From positions 1-32,866 of the forward strand of contig JAEOTM010000150.1 of the NCBI GenBank assembly GCA_016839815.1: a stretch of 32,866 bases of DNA. Reading direction: 5' to 3'. Of this stretch, positions 7,481-15,219 are shown in pieces. Position 1 is the stretch's first letter. Every line of letters starts with the position of its first letter. Source of the DNA: Candidatus Hodarchaeota archaeon. GTDB taxonomy: Archaea > Asgardarchaeota > Heimdallarchaeia > Hodarchaeales > Hodarchaeaceae. The notes under the pieces were generated by a model. The model was not told the DNA's origin, did no database searches, and saw only the letters and a program-made list of their open reading frames with translations. A program made the translations under genes and the position numbers.

Positions 7481-7657
7481 ATGGTAGAAAAACCTGATGT
7501 ATATATTTGCCAGAATAAAGAATGTGAAAACCGTTTTCAAAAAGCAGAATTTATAACTATTGAAGAAGATGGTATTTACATCACTAAACCAAGTTGTCCT
7601 AAATGTGGATCTACTGACCTCATTTCATCCGCTTGGTTACTTAGAAATGAGGAATAG
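7481..7657 (+). CDS. Small zinc-ribbon protein
   Basis: A 58-residue protein. It has two metal-binding pairs: CQNKEC (Cys10, Cys15) and CPKC (Cys39, Cys42), separated by a short acidic hairpin with ITIEEDGIYIT. This is a rubredoxin-like or zinc-ribbon fold. ATG at 7481 follows GTGGAAATGTGAGAC, giving a weak ribosome site, and the stop is 19 nt before the THUMP gene. The gene is probably co-transcribed with both neighbours. Small zinc ribbons beside RNA-binding genes are common in archaea, but no specific role is evident. Confidence 0.75.
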   Translation: MVEKPDVYICQNKECENRFQKAEFITIEEDGIYITKPSCPKCGSTDLISSAWLLRNEE

Positions 7658-7676
7658 CATTCTTCTGTGAACTCTG

Positions 7677-8207
7677 ATGAGCTTCTTAATTAGCTCTCAA
7701 CGGACAAATGAACGAGATGCGATCTCAGAAGCATTTTATGTTATTTCTGATACACTAAATTATAAAACAAAACCGTTAAAGTCCAGAGTCCCAGGTTTGT
7801 CAATATTAAAACTTGAAGAGAATGATGTGCACCCTTTCAAGGTTATTTCAGGCATAAAAAAGTATATTGCAGAGAAAGGTCCTTTAATTGCTTGTTTAAA
7901 GATTGTACCATTAGAATACTTGATAAAGACGGATCTTCCCGCAATTATTCAGCAGACATCAATATTAGCTAAAGAGAGAATTTCAACCTCAAATTCTTGG
8001 AGAATAACCCTCAATAAGCGTCAATGTAATCTACGATCTGTACAAATTATTCAAGAGGTAGCAGATGAAATTAACTGGGGAACTGTCCAGTTAAAGGATC
8101 CTGATATCGAAATCAGGATTGAAATCATACGTGATCTGACAGGTATAAGTGTTATGCATCCCAACTCTGATGTCAGTATGGCAAGAATGTTTTCTGAGTA
8201 CAAATGA
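7677..8207 (+). CDS. THUMP-domain RNA-binding protein (TAN1/THUMPD1-like)
   Basis: A 176-residue protein related to the archaeal COG1818 family, counterpart of eukaryotic Tan1/THUMPD1. Those proteins bind tRNA and help the acetyltransferase that makes N4-acetylcytidine at position 12. The C-terminal two thirds carry the THUMP pattern: an RISTSNSWRITLNKR strand, a helix with QIIQEVADEINWGTVQLKDPD and the strand IRIEIIRDLTGISVM, which matches the conserved 'd.v.l..Pd..v.vei..d..gisv' end. The gene stops 3 nt before the converging Cgi121 gene. Both neighbours act on tRNA, which supports the tRNA link. Confidence 0.85.
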   Translation: MSFLISSQRTNERDAISEAFYVISDTLNYKTKPLKSRVPGLSILKLEENDVHPFKVISGIKKYIAEKGPLIACLKIVPLEYLIKTDLPAIIQQTSILAKERISTSNSWRITLNKRQCNLRSVQIIQEVADEINWGTVQLKDPDIEIRIEIIRDLTGISVMHPNSDVSMARMFSEYK

Positions 8208-8210
8208 TTA

Positions 8211-8795
8211 CTAGGAATCTAAGGCTAGGAGAGCGACCTTTTCTAATTGCGCTTTCTCGATATCTGAATTGGAAAAGCTTGCAGCATTATGGTAATTTTC
8301 ATCGAGCAGTTGTTGAATAAACCATTCTCGTTTTAGGTCAAATTCTTCAATAATGTTGATATCGGGTACGAACCTAATTACTTCCTCAAGAAAAGAATAT
8401 GCCTCGGGTAAAATATCGCCTGCTTCAGCAACTAAAATTCCAATTATTTTACTAGAATCGTTCTTAACACCTAGTAAACTTAGAGCCTTTTTTATTTGTC
8501 TACAACCAGCCAGATATAGTAATATCTCCATAGAAAAAGATTTAGAAATCATTTTATCGGTAGATTTTGCTTTTTCGGTGTGCCAAAGTGCGGAAAAAAT
8601 GTGTTTATAGCCCCATATATGACGAAAGTCGATTAATTGCGAACCTACTAGCATAAATCGCTCTTCTAATTCACCTAAGGTTTTTTTGATATCAATTGAC
8701 TCACTTTGGTTTTGAATTACAGCACCAAAGACAAGATAAACATAGGAATCCAGTTCCTGTATGATATACGGTCTAATTTTTTGGACACTCCTCAA
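8211..8795 (-). CDS. cgi121: KEOPS complex subunit Cgi121
   Basis: Likely the Cgi121 subunit of KEOPS, which makes N6-threonylcarbamoyl-adenosine at position 37 of ANN-decoding tRNAs; Cgi121 binds Bud32 and the tRNA 3' CCA end. The evidence is the central block SFSMEILLYLAGCRQIKKAL followed by LLGVKNDSSKIIGILVA, which matches the family pattern of a helix with E.llYlaG.rqI..Al and a following G(I/V).....vv strand. The 194 residues exceed the usual 130-170 by a C-terminal helix rich in acidic residues (about 155-194). Other KEOPS genes (kae1, bud32, pcc1) are not in the window. The tRNA-Thr(GGU) in this window would be a substrate. Confidence 0.8.
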   Translation of the reverse strand: MRSVQKIRPYIIQELDSYVYLVFGAVIQNQSESIDIKKTLGELEERFMLVGSQLIDFRHIWGYKHIFSALWHTEKAKSTDKMISKSFSMEILLYLAGCRQIKKALSLLGVKNDSSKIIGILVAEAGDILPEAYSFLEEVIRFVPDINIIEEFDLKREWFIQQLLDENYHNAASFSNSDIEKAQLEKVALLALDS

Positions 8796-8892
8796 AATTG
8801 TGACTGAACATCTAACTGTAATAGAGCTTAAAATCTTTCTTTAGATAGTACACAAATTCTTTTTCAAAAGCATTTAGCGATGTGTTTGGATT

Positions 8893-9492
8893 TTGGTTGA
8901 ATTCAGGATTTTTCAGTGGTACGAGATTGATAATTTGGCCCGTTCTCTGTTCAATCTAATTAAAAAAGATGGTTTTAAACCTGATATTATCCTTGGTATT
9001 AGTCGAGGGGGATGGATCCCAGCTCGTTTACTAAGTGATATGTTTGAAGCAAGTTACCTCCTAGAGGGTCATCAAACATCTTCTATTCTAGCAACTATGC
9101 AAATAAAATTTTATACAGCGATTGCTGAAACCCATACCAAACCAGTAATCTCTCAAGATGTCGGTGTAGATATATTTCAAAAGAATATTTTATTAATTGA
9201 TGATTTAGCCGATAGTGGGGAGAGCTTGGAATGTGCACTTGATTATCTTAAGTTGAAGGATCCAAAAATCGTGAAAATCGCTACTTTATTGTATAAACCT
9301 TGGTCTAAAGTAAAACCTGATTATTATGCTGAAGAAGTTTCTGAATGGGTAGTCTTTCCACATGAATACTATGAATTCATGACAGAACAGACACTTACTC
9401 AAAATCTGACAAAAACAACAGCATGGGCAACTTTTATTGAACAGGGCATTCCCGATTCTGCAATTAATTTCTTCGTTGAGACATTTTTTTAG
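8893..9492 (+). CDS. Purine-type phosphoribosyltransferase (COG2236)
   Basis: A 199-residue type I PRTase. The first lobe has PDIILGISRGGWIPARLLSD, the PPi-binding loop region. The PRPP-binding motif is NILLIDDLADSGESLECAL with the two adjacent acidic residues. The hood region ends with KPDYYAEEVSEWVVFPHEY, seen in archaeal and bacterial hypoxanthine/xanthine-guanine PRTases, which salvage purine bases. The substrate base cannot be fixed from sequence. A TTG start at 8893 is required because an in-frame stop lies at 8875 and the next Met would remove essential structure. The last 35 residues are variable. Confidence 0.85.
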   Translation: MVEFRIFQWYEIDNLARSLFNLIKKDGFKPDIILGISRGGWIPARLLSDMFEASYLLEGHQTSSILATMQIKFYTAIAETHTKPVISQDVGVDIFQKNILLIDDLADSGESLECALDYLKLKDPKIVKIATLLYKPWSKVKPDYYAEEVSEWVVFPHEYYEFMTEQTLTQNLTKTTAWATFIEQGIPDSAINFFVETFF

Positions 9493-9601
9493 TTTACAAA
9501 TGTTAATCAACTCTAATTTTAAAGAAATCTTATTGGAAAAGCTCTTTTGAGAACTATAATCTGTCCTCTCACGTCCAGAAAATGCAATATCTGTGATTAT
9601 T

Positions 9602-11497
9602 ATGCAACTTTTACTCGTTCACTCGCATGGTTTTGATTGGAAAGTAACTGATAAGGCAATTAATGAACCTGAATCTTCCAAGACGGCAAAGATGGAATAT
9701 TCAACCACAGATTCGACATTAATTGTTTTTATATCCGTTGAAACAAGCGATATCCCTGATATTTCGAATGTCATAACAAATACTTGCACTGAAATTGTCT
9801 CCGCCCTTAAAGATATTGGTGAGCGCAATTTGATTTTGTACCCTTGGGTTCATTTAGCTAAAACTAAACCAGCAAAACCTGATGCCGCCTTATCAACATT
9901 AAAAGAGATTGAATCTACTTTACGTTCTAATAATACTGACCTAAATATTTTAAGGGCACCCTTCGGCTATTATAAAAGTTTTAATTTAAATTGCAAAGGA
10001 CATGCTCTGGCAGAAAGATCTAAAGAAATATTAGGTCAATCAGAGGAGAAACCTGCAGAAACTTCTGCAGAAGTAACTAAAGCTCTCACCGCGGAGCAGG
10101 CCGTTCGTTCAACATTCTATATCCTTACTTTAGATGGAAAATTATTCCCTTTCAATAAATTCAACTATAAGGGAGAAAAAGAACTCGAATTATTTGTTAA
10201 ATATGAAACGGATAAGGATAGAACTGTTAGCACACCACCTTTGCATGTAACCGTGATGAAGAATCTAGAATTAGTAGATTACGAGGATGGTACTGATCCT
10301 GGCAACTTTCGAATACTTCCAAGAGGCTACATTATAAAAAGACTTATCGAAGATCATGTTAACAATATGGCCGCTCAATACGGAGCTATGATCGTTGAAA
10401 CACCAATTATGTACTCATATGATCACCAATCTCTGAAAAAATATGTTGAAAGATTTCCAGCAAGACAATACGTTGTAAAATCTGGTAATAAAAACTATTT
10501 TCTCCGATTTGCTGCTTGTTTTGGCCAATTTCTCACAATGTCGGATGCTATCATTAGTTATCGCCAGCTTCCATTGAAGATATTCGAAATGGCTAAATCT
10601 TTCAGGCGTGAACAGCGGGGTGAACTTGCAGGATTACGTAGACTTAGAGCCTTTACCATGCCTGACTTACATACTGCTACAATAGATATTAAAATGGCTA
10701 AAACAGAATTTGAAGAACAATTTCGGCTTGCATTAAAGTATATGAGTGATATTGATGTTAGCATTGAAACTGCATTTCGAATGACAACAGGTTTCTTTGA
10801 GGAAAATAAAGAATGGATTATATCTCTTATTAAATTACTAAAAAAACCTATTTTACTTGAATTATTTGAGACAAGGTATGCATACTTTATTTTAAAATTC
10901 GAGTTTAATGTAGTAGATACACAAAAGAAAGCTGCTGCACTTTCTACTGTTCAGATTGATGTTGAAAATTCTGAACGTTTTGATATTCAATATATAGATT
11001 CTGGTGGAAAGGAAGTTTACCCCTTATTGATGCATTGTTCACTTTCAGGATCAACGGAAAGAGTCATCTACGGAATCATCGAGGAGCAATTGAAACGTTC
11101 CCAAAAAGGATCAAAACCCCAATTCCCATTGTGGTTAGCTCCTGCTCAAGTAAGAATCCTACCTGTTTCTGAAGATTTCTTAGATTTCTCTGTAGAAATT
11201 GCTGACACACTCGAACAAAACAATATTAGAGTAGAGATCGATGACAGAGACCTATCGTTAGGGAAAAAAATCAGGGCTGCAGAGAAGTTGTGGACACCTA
11301 TCATCATTGTAGTTGGCGAGAAAGAAGTAAATGAAGGAAAAGTTAGTGTGAGATATCGGTACAATAATTCGCAGGAATTTCAAGAATTAAATGAAGTAAT
11401 AACCCTTATACATTCTCAAATAGAAGATAAACCTACTTACTTCCGAGTTTTCCCGAAGCTGGTTTCTCATCAACCAATATTTACCCGAGTAGTCTAG
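9602..11497 (+). CDS. thrS: Threonyl-tRNA synthetase, archaeal type
   Basis: Charges tRNA-Thr. The layout is archaeal. An N-terminal editing domain (about 1-145) of the D-aminoacyl-tRNA-deacylase type begins MQLLLVHSHGF and removes mischarged serine. A linker follows, then the class II core with motif 2 (KSFRREQRGELAGLRRLRAF). The zinc ligands are Cys (RFAACFGQF), His (MPDLHTA) and His (LMHCSLSG), and motif 3 is near GSTERVIYGIIEEQ. The anticodon-binding domain includes LWLAPAQVRILPVSEDF. ATG at 9602 gives the family N-terminus; GTG at 9593 would add three residues. The cognate tRNA-Thr(GGU) gene lies at 24645-24811. Confidence 0.95.
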   Translation: MQLLLVHSHGFDWKVTDKAINEPESSKTAKMEYSTTDSTLIVFISVETSDIPDISNVITNTCTEIVSALKDIGERNLILYPWVHLAKTKPAKPDAALSTLKEIESTLRSNNTDLNILRAPFGYYKSFNLNCKGHALAERSKEILGQSEEKPAETSAEVTKALTAEQAVRSTFYILTLDGKLFPFNKFNYKGEKELELFVKYETDKDRTVSTPPLHVTVMKNLELVDYEDGTDPGNFRILPRGYIIKRLIEDHVNNMAAQYGAMIVETPIMYSYDHQSLKKYVERFPARQYVVKSGNKNYFLRFAACFGQFLTMSDAIISYRQLPLKIFEMAKSFRREQRGELAGLRRLRAFTMPDLHTATIDIKMAKTEFEEQFRLALKYMSDIDVSIETAFRMTTGFFEENKEWIISLIKLLKKPILLELFETRYAYFILKFEFNVVDTQKKAAALSTVQIDVENSERFDIQYIDSGGKEVYPLLMHCSLSGSTERVIYGIIEEQLKRSQKGSKPQFPLWLAPAQVRILPVSEDFLDFSVEIADTLEQNNIRVEIDDRDLSLGKKIRAAEKLWTPIIIVVGEKEVNEGKVSVRYRYNNSQEFQELNEVITLIHSQIEDKPTYFRVFPKLVSHQPIFTRVV

Positions 11498-11692
11498 CAG
11501 GGATACTTTGGAGTTAATTCGAATACACCCGATAAAATAGGTTTATTAATAATGCATAGAATTCTTAAAACAACGGCTATAAGAAAACTGATTATCTGTA
11601 TGAAACCCTCTATGGTGAAGAATTGTAAGATTCCAGTAAATTTTCTTTTTAGCACTCTTAGCATCTGATTCAATTAATGATTGGTTTAGAAG

Positions 11693-12241
11693 ATGCCAAC
11701 AAAATTATTCGGTCGGGAAATAGAAAATCAAATTGCATTTGTCGGTCTTGCTAATGCAGGGAAAACAACATTAGTAAAACGACTGAAGGGACATGAAGAT
11801 TTAGAAACAGTCCCAACTATGGGTATGAATATTGAAACATTAAAAATTGGGGATTTTGAGGTTATGGCTGTTGATCTAGGGGGACAACCCACGTACCCTA
11901 CTAGTCTTTGGGAGCCTTTTGTTTCAGAAGCTTCAGGAGTGGTTTTTGTATTCGATTCAGCTGACAGAGATAAAGTTGAAACAGCTGCCCTATGGCTTAA
12001 AAATGTAATAAAATGGGCACCAGAGGATTCTGCATTCCTATTTTTAGCAAATAAACAAGATCTTGATATCGCAATGTCTTTGGATAATATTGTTAGAACA
12101 CTTGAATTAGAAACTGAAATGGCAGAACGACCGCGAACTTTTGGGGTTTATCCATGCTCAGCTCTCACTGGAGAAGGAGTAGATGAACCTTGGCAATGGA
12201 TGAGCGAGAGATTTCAAATTAAATTAACTAAGAAGGAATAG
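11693..12241 (+). CDS. Arf/Sar1-like small GTPase A
   Basis: A 182-residue GTPase of the Arf branch. G1 is GLANAGKTT, the switch I Thr is in VPTMGMN, G3 is DLGGQ with the catalytic Gln, followed by SLWEPFVSEASGVVFVFDSAD, G4 is NKQD and G5 is CSALTGEG. The N-terminus (MPTKLFGREIENQ) is short, without a myristoylation Gly2 or an obvious amphipathic helix, so membrane attachment is unclear. A second Arf-like gene follows after 13 nt, an arrangement suggesting tandem duplication and joint expression. Asgard genomes carry many such GTPases; the effectors here are unknown. No CaaX motif is present. Confidence 0.93.
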   Translation: MPTKLFGREIENQIAFVGLANAGKTTLVKRLKGHEDLETVPTMGMNIETLKIGDFEVMAVDLGGQPTYPTSLWEPFVSEASGVVFVFDSADRDKVETAALWLKNVIKWAPEDSAFLFLANKQDLDIAMSLDNIVRTLELETEMAERPRTFGVYPCSALTGEGVDEPWQWMSERFQIKLTKKE

Positions 12242-12254
12242 AGAGGTATCATCA

Positions 12255-12818
12255 ATGAGTTTCCTAACCAAATTACGTTCAAAGTTCGCTAGAGAACGCT
12301 TGACCGTGAAAATCGCTTGGCTCGGGCTTGATCATGCAGGGAAAACCACGATTGTAAAAAGAATTACTTCTGGGGAATTTGATGATAGTACATTCCGTAC
12401 ACTTGGTATGAATGTGGATGAGTTCAGTTCAGGTAATGTTCGGTTTATATCATGGGATATTGGCGGTCAAGAAGCATTCCGTGAATCCCTATGGGAGAGT
12501 TATATGGCAGGTTCAATGGGAATTGTGTATGTTATCGATTCAAATGATAGACAACGTTTTGATGAAGCCCAAGCAGAATTATGGAAGTATGTTTTGGACA
12601 ATGATAAAGTAGAGAACATTCCAATACTTGTTCTTGCTAATAAACAAGATCTCGAGAACGCTGCATCTGCTGGAGAAGTCGCTCGATCCCTTAATCTTCA
12701 CAAAGTGACAACTCATTCATACGCTATTGTTCCTACCTCTGCAAAAACTGGTTTTAATGTTGAAGAAGGATTAGAATGGCTTCGACAACGAGTCACAGAG
12801 AAAATTGAGACCCTGTAG
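12255..12818 (+). CDS. Arf-like small GTPase B
   Basis: A 187-residue Arf-branch GTPase. G1 is GLDHAGKTT, switch I is TFRTLGMNVDEF, G3 is DIGGQEAFRESLWESY, G4 is NKQD and G5 is TSAKTG. The first 17 residues (MSFLTKLRSKFARERLT) can form an amphipathic basic helix, similar in concept to the Arf membrane-sensing helix, although Gly2 is absent. GAGGT 7 nt before the ATG is the ribosome site. It ends 16 nt before the converging membrane-protein gene. The pair of GTPases lies directly beside the ubiquitin locus; a functional link is possible but not shown. Confidence 0.93.
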   Translation: MSFLTKLRSKFARERLTVKIAWLGLDHAGKTTIVKRITSGEFDDSTFRTLGMNVDEFSSGNVRFISWDIGGQEAFRESLWESYMAGSMGIVYVIDSNDRQRFDEAQAELWKYVLDNDKVENIPILVLANKQDLENAASAGEVARSLNLHKVTTHSYAIVPTSAKTGFNVEEGLEWLRQRVTEKIETL

Positions 12819-12834
12819 AGACTCTATAGAATTC

Positions 12835-13617
12835 TCATCTCTTCATTACTTTTTTATCTGCTACTTGATTCACTCGCTCAGTTAATGTAAGAAATAACTT
12901 GTGCAACTTCACTAAGTCCAACTCCTTATTGATTCGACAATAAAGGCGAATTGAAGGATCTTCTGAGGAATCAACAGACAATCGAACTAATGATTCCCGA
13001 ATCGAGTATATTTGCTTTAAGAGAGGTTTATCTATTAGGAAAAAACTTCCCATCTTCACCGAAGTAGCTCGAATAAGAAAGAACTGGTCCAGTAATTCAG
13101 AATTGAGTTTTATGTCTTTTAATTGAAAAAGTAAGTCTTGATGTTTTTTAATTTGACCCTCCTCATGATTTGGTATAATCTGAATTTTTGCAGGTAATTT
13201 TCCTTTCTTGGCATTTCCCTCAATTGCAATATAGTCATTTACTCCTGAAAACCATGAAATAATCACAGACAACATCAGATGACGTTCTTCAAGAGCAAAT
13301 ACAACACGAAAATCTTTAAAAGGAATATTAGACGATTTCTTGTATTTTGGAAATAGTAAACCCCCATTAGAACTTAACTGATCAGTTACTAAATCATCAA
13401 ATTCATTTGAGAAAATTTCAAGAAGAGCATCCTTTGAAACATTTATAATTTTATGATTCTTCCTTCTACCAGCCCATAGAAGATAAAAAGTAAAGAATAA
13501 TACTAATCCTGGACCTAAAAAGATTATAACATAGTCCAGAAGGCCAGATGATTCACCTTGTAGGAAGAATTGTATAATGAAGATAAAATAATCCTTAAAT
13601 GGAGGATATATTGTCAT
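12835..13617 (-). CDS. One-pass membrane protein, possibly CCDC47-like (DUF1682)
   Basis: A 260-residue protein. One clear membrane helix (about 27-48, DYVIIFLGPGLVLFFTFYLL) is followed by a basic stop (AGRRKNHK) and a soluble cytoplasmic domain to the end. I do not recognise it with certainty. By eye the soluble part follows the plan of eukaryotic CCDC47, the PAT-complex subunit of the ER translocon: a helix ALLEIFSNEF, then VVFALEERHLMLSVI aligning with RFLKRQDLLNVLARM, then a VNDYIAIEG-like strand, a helical part ending LFQLKDI, and a final strand plus helix. The CCDC47 acidic N-terminus and coiled-coil tail are absent. The gene starts 83 nt from the Rpn11-like gene on the same strand. Confidence 0.55.
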   Translation of the reverse strand: MTIYPPFKDYFIFIIQFFLQGESSGLLDYVIIFLGPGLVLFFTFYLLWAGRRKNHKIINVSKDALLEIFSNEFDDLVTDQLSSNGGLLFPKYKKSSNIPFKDFRVVFALEERHLMLSVIISWFSGVNDYIAIEGNAKKGKLPAKIQIIPNHEEGQIKKHQDLLFQLKDIKLNSELLDQFFLIRATSVKMGSFFLIDKPLLKQIYSIRESLVRLSVDSSEDPSIRLYCRINKELDLVKLHKLFLTLTERVNQVADKKVMKR

Positions 13618-13700
13618 TTTAAACCTCTAAAAGTCCATCTACGTTGCGGTTTAATATTGTTTCCCACTTACCGATTACTAAAGTTCCAAATCCAGAATTA

Positions 13701-14279
13701 TTAATCACTTGCTACAACAAGATAGCTGGCTACTTCGTTATAGCGAAAAAGATTTTTACGAGAGTCCCCAATAACTTGAAAAACCCGATATTTGGCAATT
13801 CCATCCTTTCCTACATCCATTGGATCAACTACTAAAGCTACTGAAAGTGGTTGAACTAGTTGAAAGGAGAAAATATGGGTAGTTATGTCAGTTTGTGATA
13901 AAAAAAGTCCGAATCCAGGATGTGAATGCCACCAACCAACACAGAACTCCGAATTTGTTAATTGATCAAATACCTGAAAATCTTTATCTGAAAAGGATAC
14001 TGAATATTCTTCCCCTTCTGTTACATAAAGCCCTTTATTAATAAGCAATTCTTTTGGTCGGAATTCTTTCCCACTTAACAATCCTATTGCTTCTTTTGGC
14101 ATTGCATCAATAGAAAATTTAGTTATTGCCTTAATAGCTTGATCAGATATCATGACAGACTTTGTCTCTAATTCAAGTATGATGTCTTCATTCTTAACGG
14201 AGGTATCCTTTTCCACTTTTGATGACTTCTTCAGGTTTTCCACGACATCTTTCCTTTTGTGAGGATGATTATCAGTCAT
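13701..14279 (-). CDS. Rpn11-like JAMM deubiquitinase
   Basis: A zinc metalloprotease of the MPN+/JAMM family, expected to remove ubiquitin from conjugates. All catalytic parts are visible: Glu63 (MPKEAIGLLSG) and the His118-x-His120-(x7)-Ser128-x2-Asp131 motif in GWWHSHPGFGLFLSQTD. The wording GWxHSHPGFG with LS..D is that of proteasomal Rpn11 rather than of bacterial RadC or Mec+ proteins. The first 40 residues are charged and probably disordered. ATG at 14279; the E2 gene lies 74 nt upstream on the same strand, so E2 and deubiquitinase probably share a transcript. Because the ubiquitin here already ends in Gly-Gly, its task is more likely removal than precursor processing. Confidence 0.95.
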   Translation of the reverse strand: MTDNHPHKRKDVVENLKKSSKVEKDTSVKNEDIILELETKSVMISDQAIKAITKFSIDAMPKEAIGLLSGKEFRPKELLINKGLYVTEGEEYSVSFSDKDFQVFDQLTNSEFCVGWWHSHPGFGLFLSQTDITTHIFSFQLVQPLSVALVVDPMDVGKDGIAKYRVFQVIGDSRKNLFRYNEVASYLVVASD

Positions 14280-14353
14280 TTAGAATTGATTCCTTACTTA
14301 CTCAAAGTCGCATATCTTCCAAATAGAATCCGTTTTGGTTTTTACGCTAAAGA

Positions 14354-14899
14354 TTACTTTGGACTGAATTTTTGGGTCCATTCTACTGCTTTCTCCCAAA
14401 AACTATCAAAATCTGATTGCATTGACTTTCCAGCCTCTGGATTGAATGGATCACCAGGATCAACTAGATATTCAGGAAAATCGGAATCCCCGGAACTTTG
14501 ATATACATCTAGCATCATTTCGATATGTTCGAAGACACTAGGTAACGTAATCGTTTTTTTCCAACCACCTGGTTCTCCGATATTATTCCAATTGATTAAA
14601 CTGAGGCATACATTGGAACCCCATTTCCAACGGGTTTCACCAACAGCAATATTGGGATGCCAAATAGGTGTAATGAAATTTACAATTGGAGGTTTAAACG
14701 GATATTCCGGTGGTAAATCGATAGTAATTTTCCACTCCCCATTTTCATAAGGAGTTCCTTTTTTCCCTTTTATAGTAGCAGAATAGCGATGAAGATCATT
14801 ATCCACAATCACCCACTTTATGTTTGCACTTTTAGGGGGATATACCTTCAACATTCGTTTAAATTCTTCCCTTAATCGTCTGGAATGTAGATCAGACAT
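14354..14899 (-). CDS. Ubiquitin-conjugating enzyme E2
   Basis: A 181-residue UBC-fold protein. It shows the N-terminal helix (RRLREEFKRMLKVYPP), the PPEYPFKPPIVNFIT strand pair, the WHPNI motif and the active-site cysteine in GSNVCLSLINW (Cys98 from this start). Between HPN and the cysteine there are 14 residues (AVGETRWKWGSNV region), about six more than in most eukaryotic E2s. The C-terminal helices include FPEYLVDPGDPFNPEAGK, a common E2 ending. ATG at 14899 is favoured over ATG at 14905: AGGAG (14909-14913) is 9 nt from the former but only 3 from the latter. It is transcribed away from the ubiquitin-E1 operon with its own TATA box. Confidence 0.96.
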   Translation of the reverse strand: MSDLHSRRLREEFKRMLKVYPPKSANIKWVIVDNDLHRYSATIKGKKGTPYENGEWKITIDLPPEYPFKPPIVNFITPIWHPNIAVGETRWKWGSNVCLSLINWNNIGEPGGWKKTITLPSVFEHIEMMLDVYQSSGDSDFPEYLVDPGDPFNPEAGKSMQSDFDSFWEKAVEWTQKFSPK

Positions 14900-14961
14900 A
14901 AGCATTCGCTCCTAGTTCATTGATCAGGTGTTATCCATTTACCTTTAAACTTACTCTATCA

Positions 14962-14973
14962 TTTTTATTTAAA
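14962..14973 (-). promoter_or_regulatory. TATA box of the E2-Rpn11 transcript
   Basis: On the minus strand TTTAAATAAAAA lies about 63-74 nt upstream of the E2 start, placing transcription start near 14940 with a leader of about 40 nt that contains the AGGAG site. With the opposing TATA box at 15127 it makes the 14900-15219 gap a divergent promoter region for the two halves of the ubiquitin locus. No gene is visible in this gap. Confidence 0.5.
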
Positions 14974-15126
14974 GCTGTGGATTGTCTGGTTAGAAAGAAA
15001 GCCATTATGAGCTAGTTTTTTAAGGTCAGTTCTCAGAATGAACCTGCAGTAATTCAATATTCTGGAAGAAAATAACGAAATTTCTGACCACAGAATGCTA
15101 TCCGAAGCTTAGATCAAAACTTTATG

Positions 15127-15189
15127 TATAAAAATAAACAATCTTAGTGGGTTAATTTAGTATGAAATTCTCGTGAAGTAATTCTTCAC
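15127..15189 (+). promoter_or_regulatory. TATA box and leader hairpin of the ubiquitin-E1 operon
   Basis: TATAAAAATA (15127-15136) predicts transcription start near 15158. A small perfect hairpin, GTGAAG (15173-15178) and CTTCAC (15184-15189) with a 5-nt loop, lies in the leader. GAGGTG (15209-15214) is the ribosome site of the first gene at 15220. The hairpin could be an operator or an RNA element; its role is unknown. Confidence 0.5.
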
Positions 15190-15219
15190 AGAAATTGAAG
15201 ATGAAAATGAGGTGGAAAT

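Noticed and set aside
11505..11560. TTCGAAT resembling a tRNA T loop downstream of ThrRS
   Set aside because: Flanking bases do not pair as a T stem and no acceptor or anticodon stem could be found.
12255..12818. Myristoylated Arf assignment for GTPase B
   Set aside because: The second residue is Ser, not Gly, so classical N-myristoylation is not possible even though an amphipathic N-terminal helix is likely.
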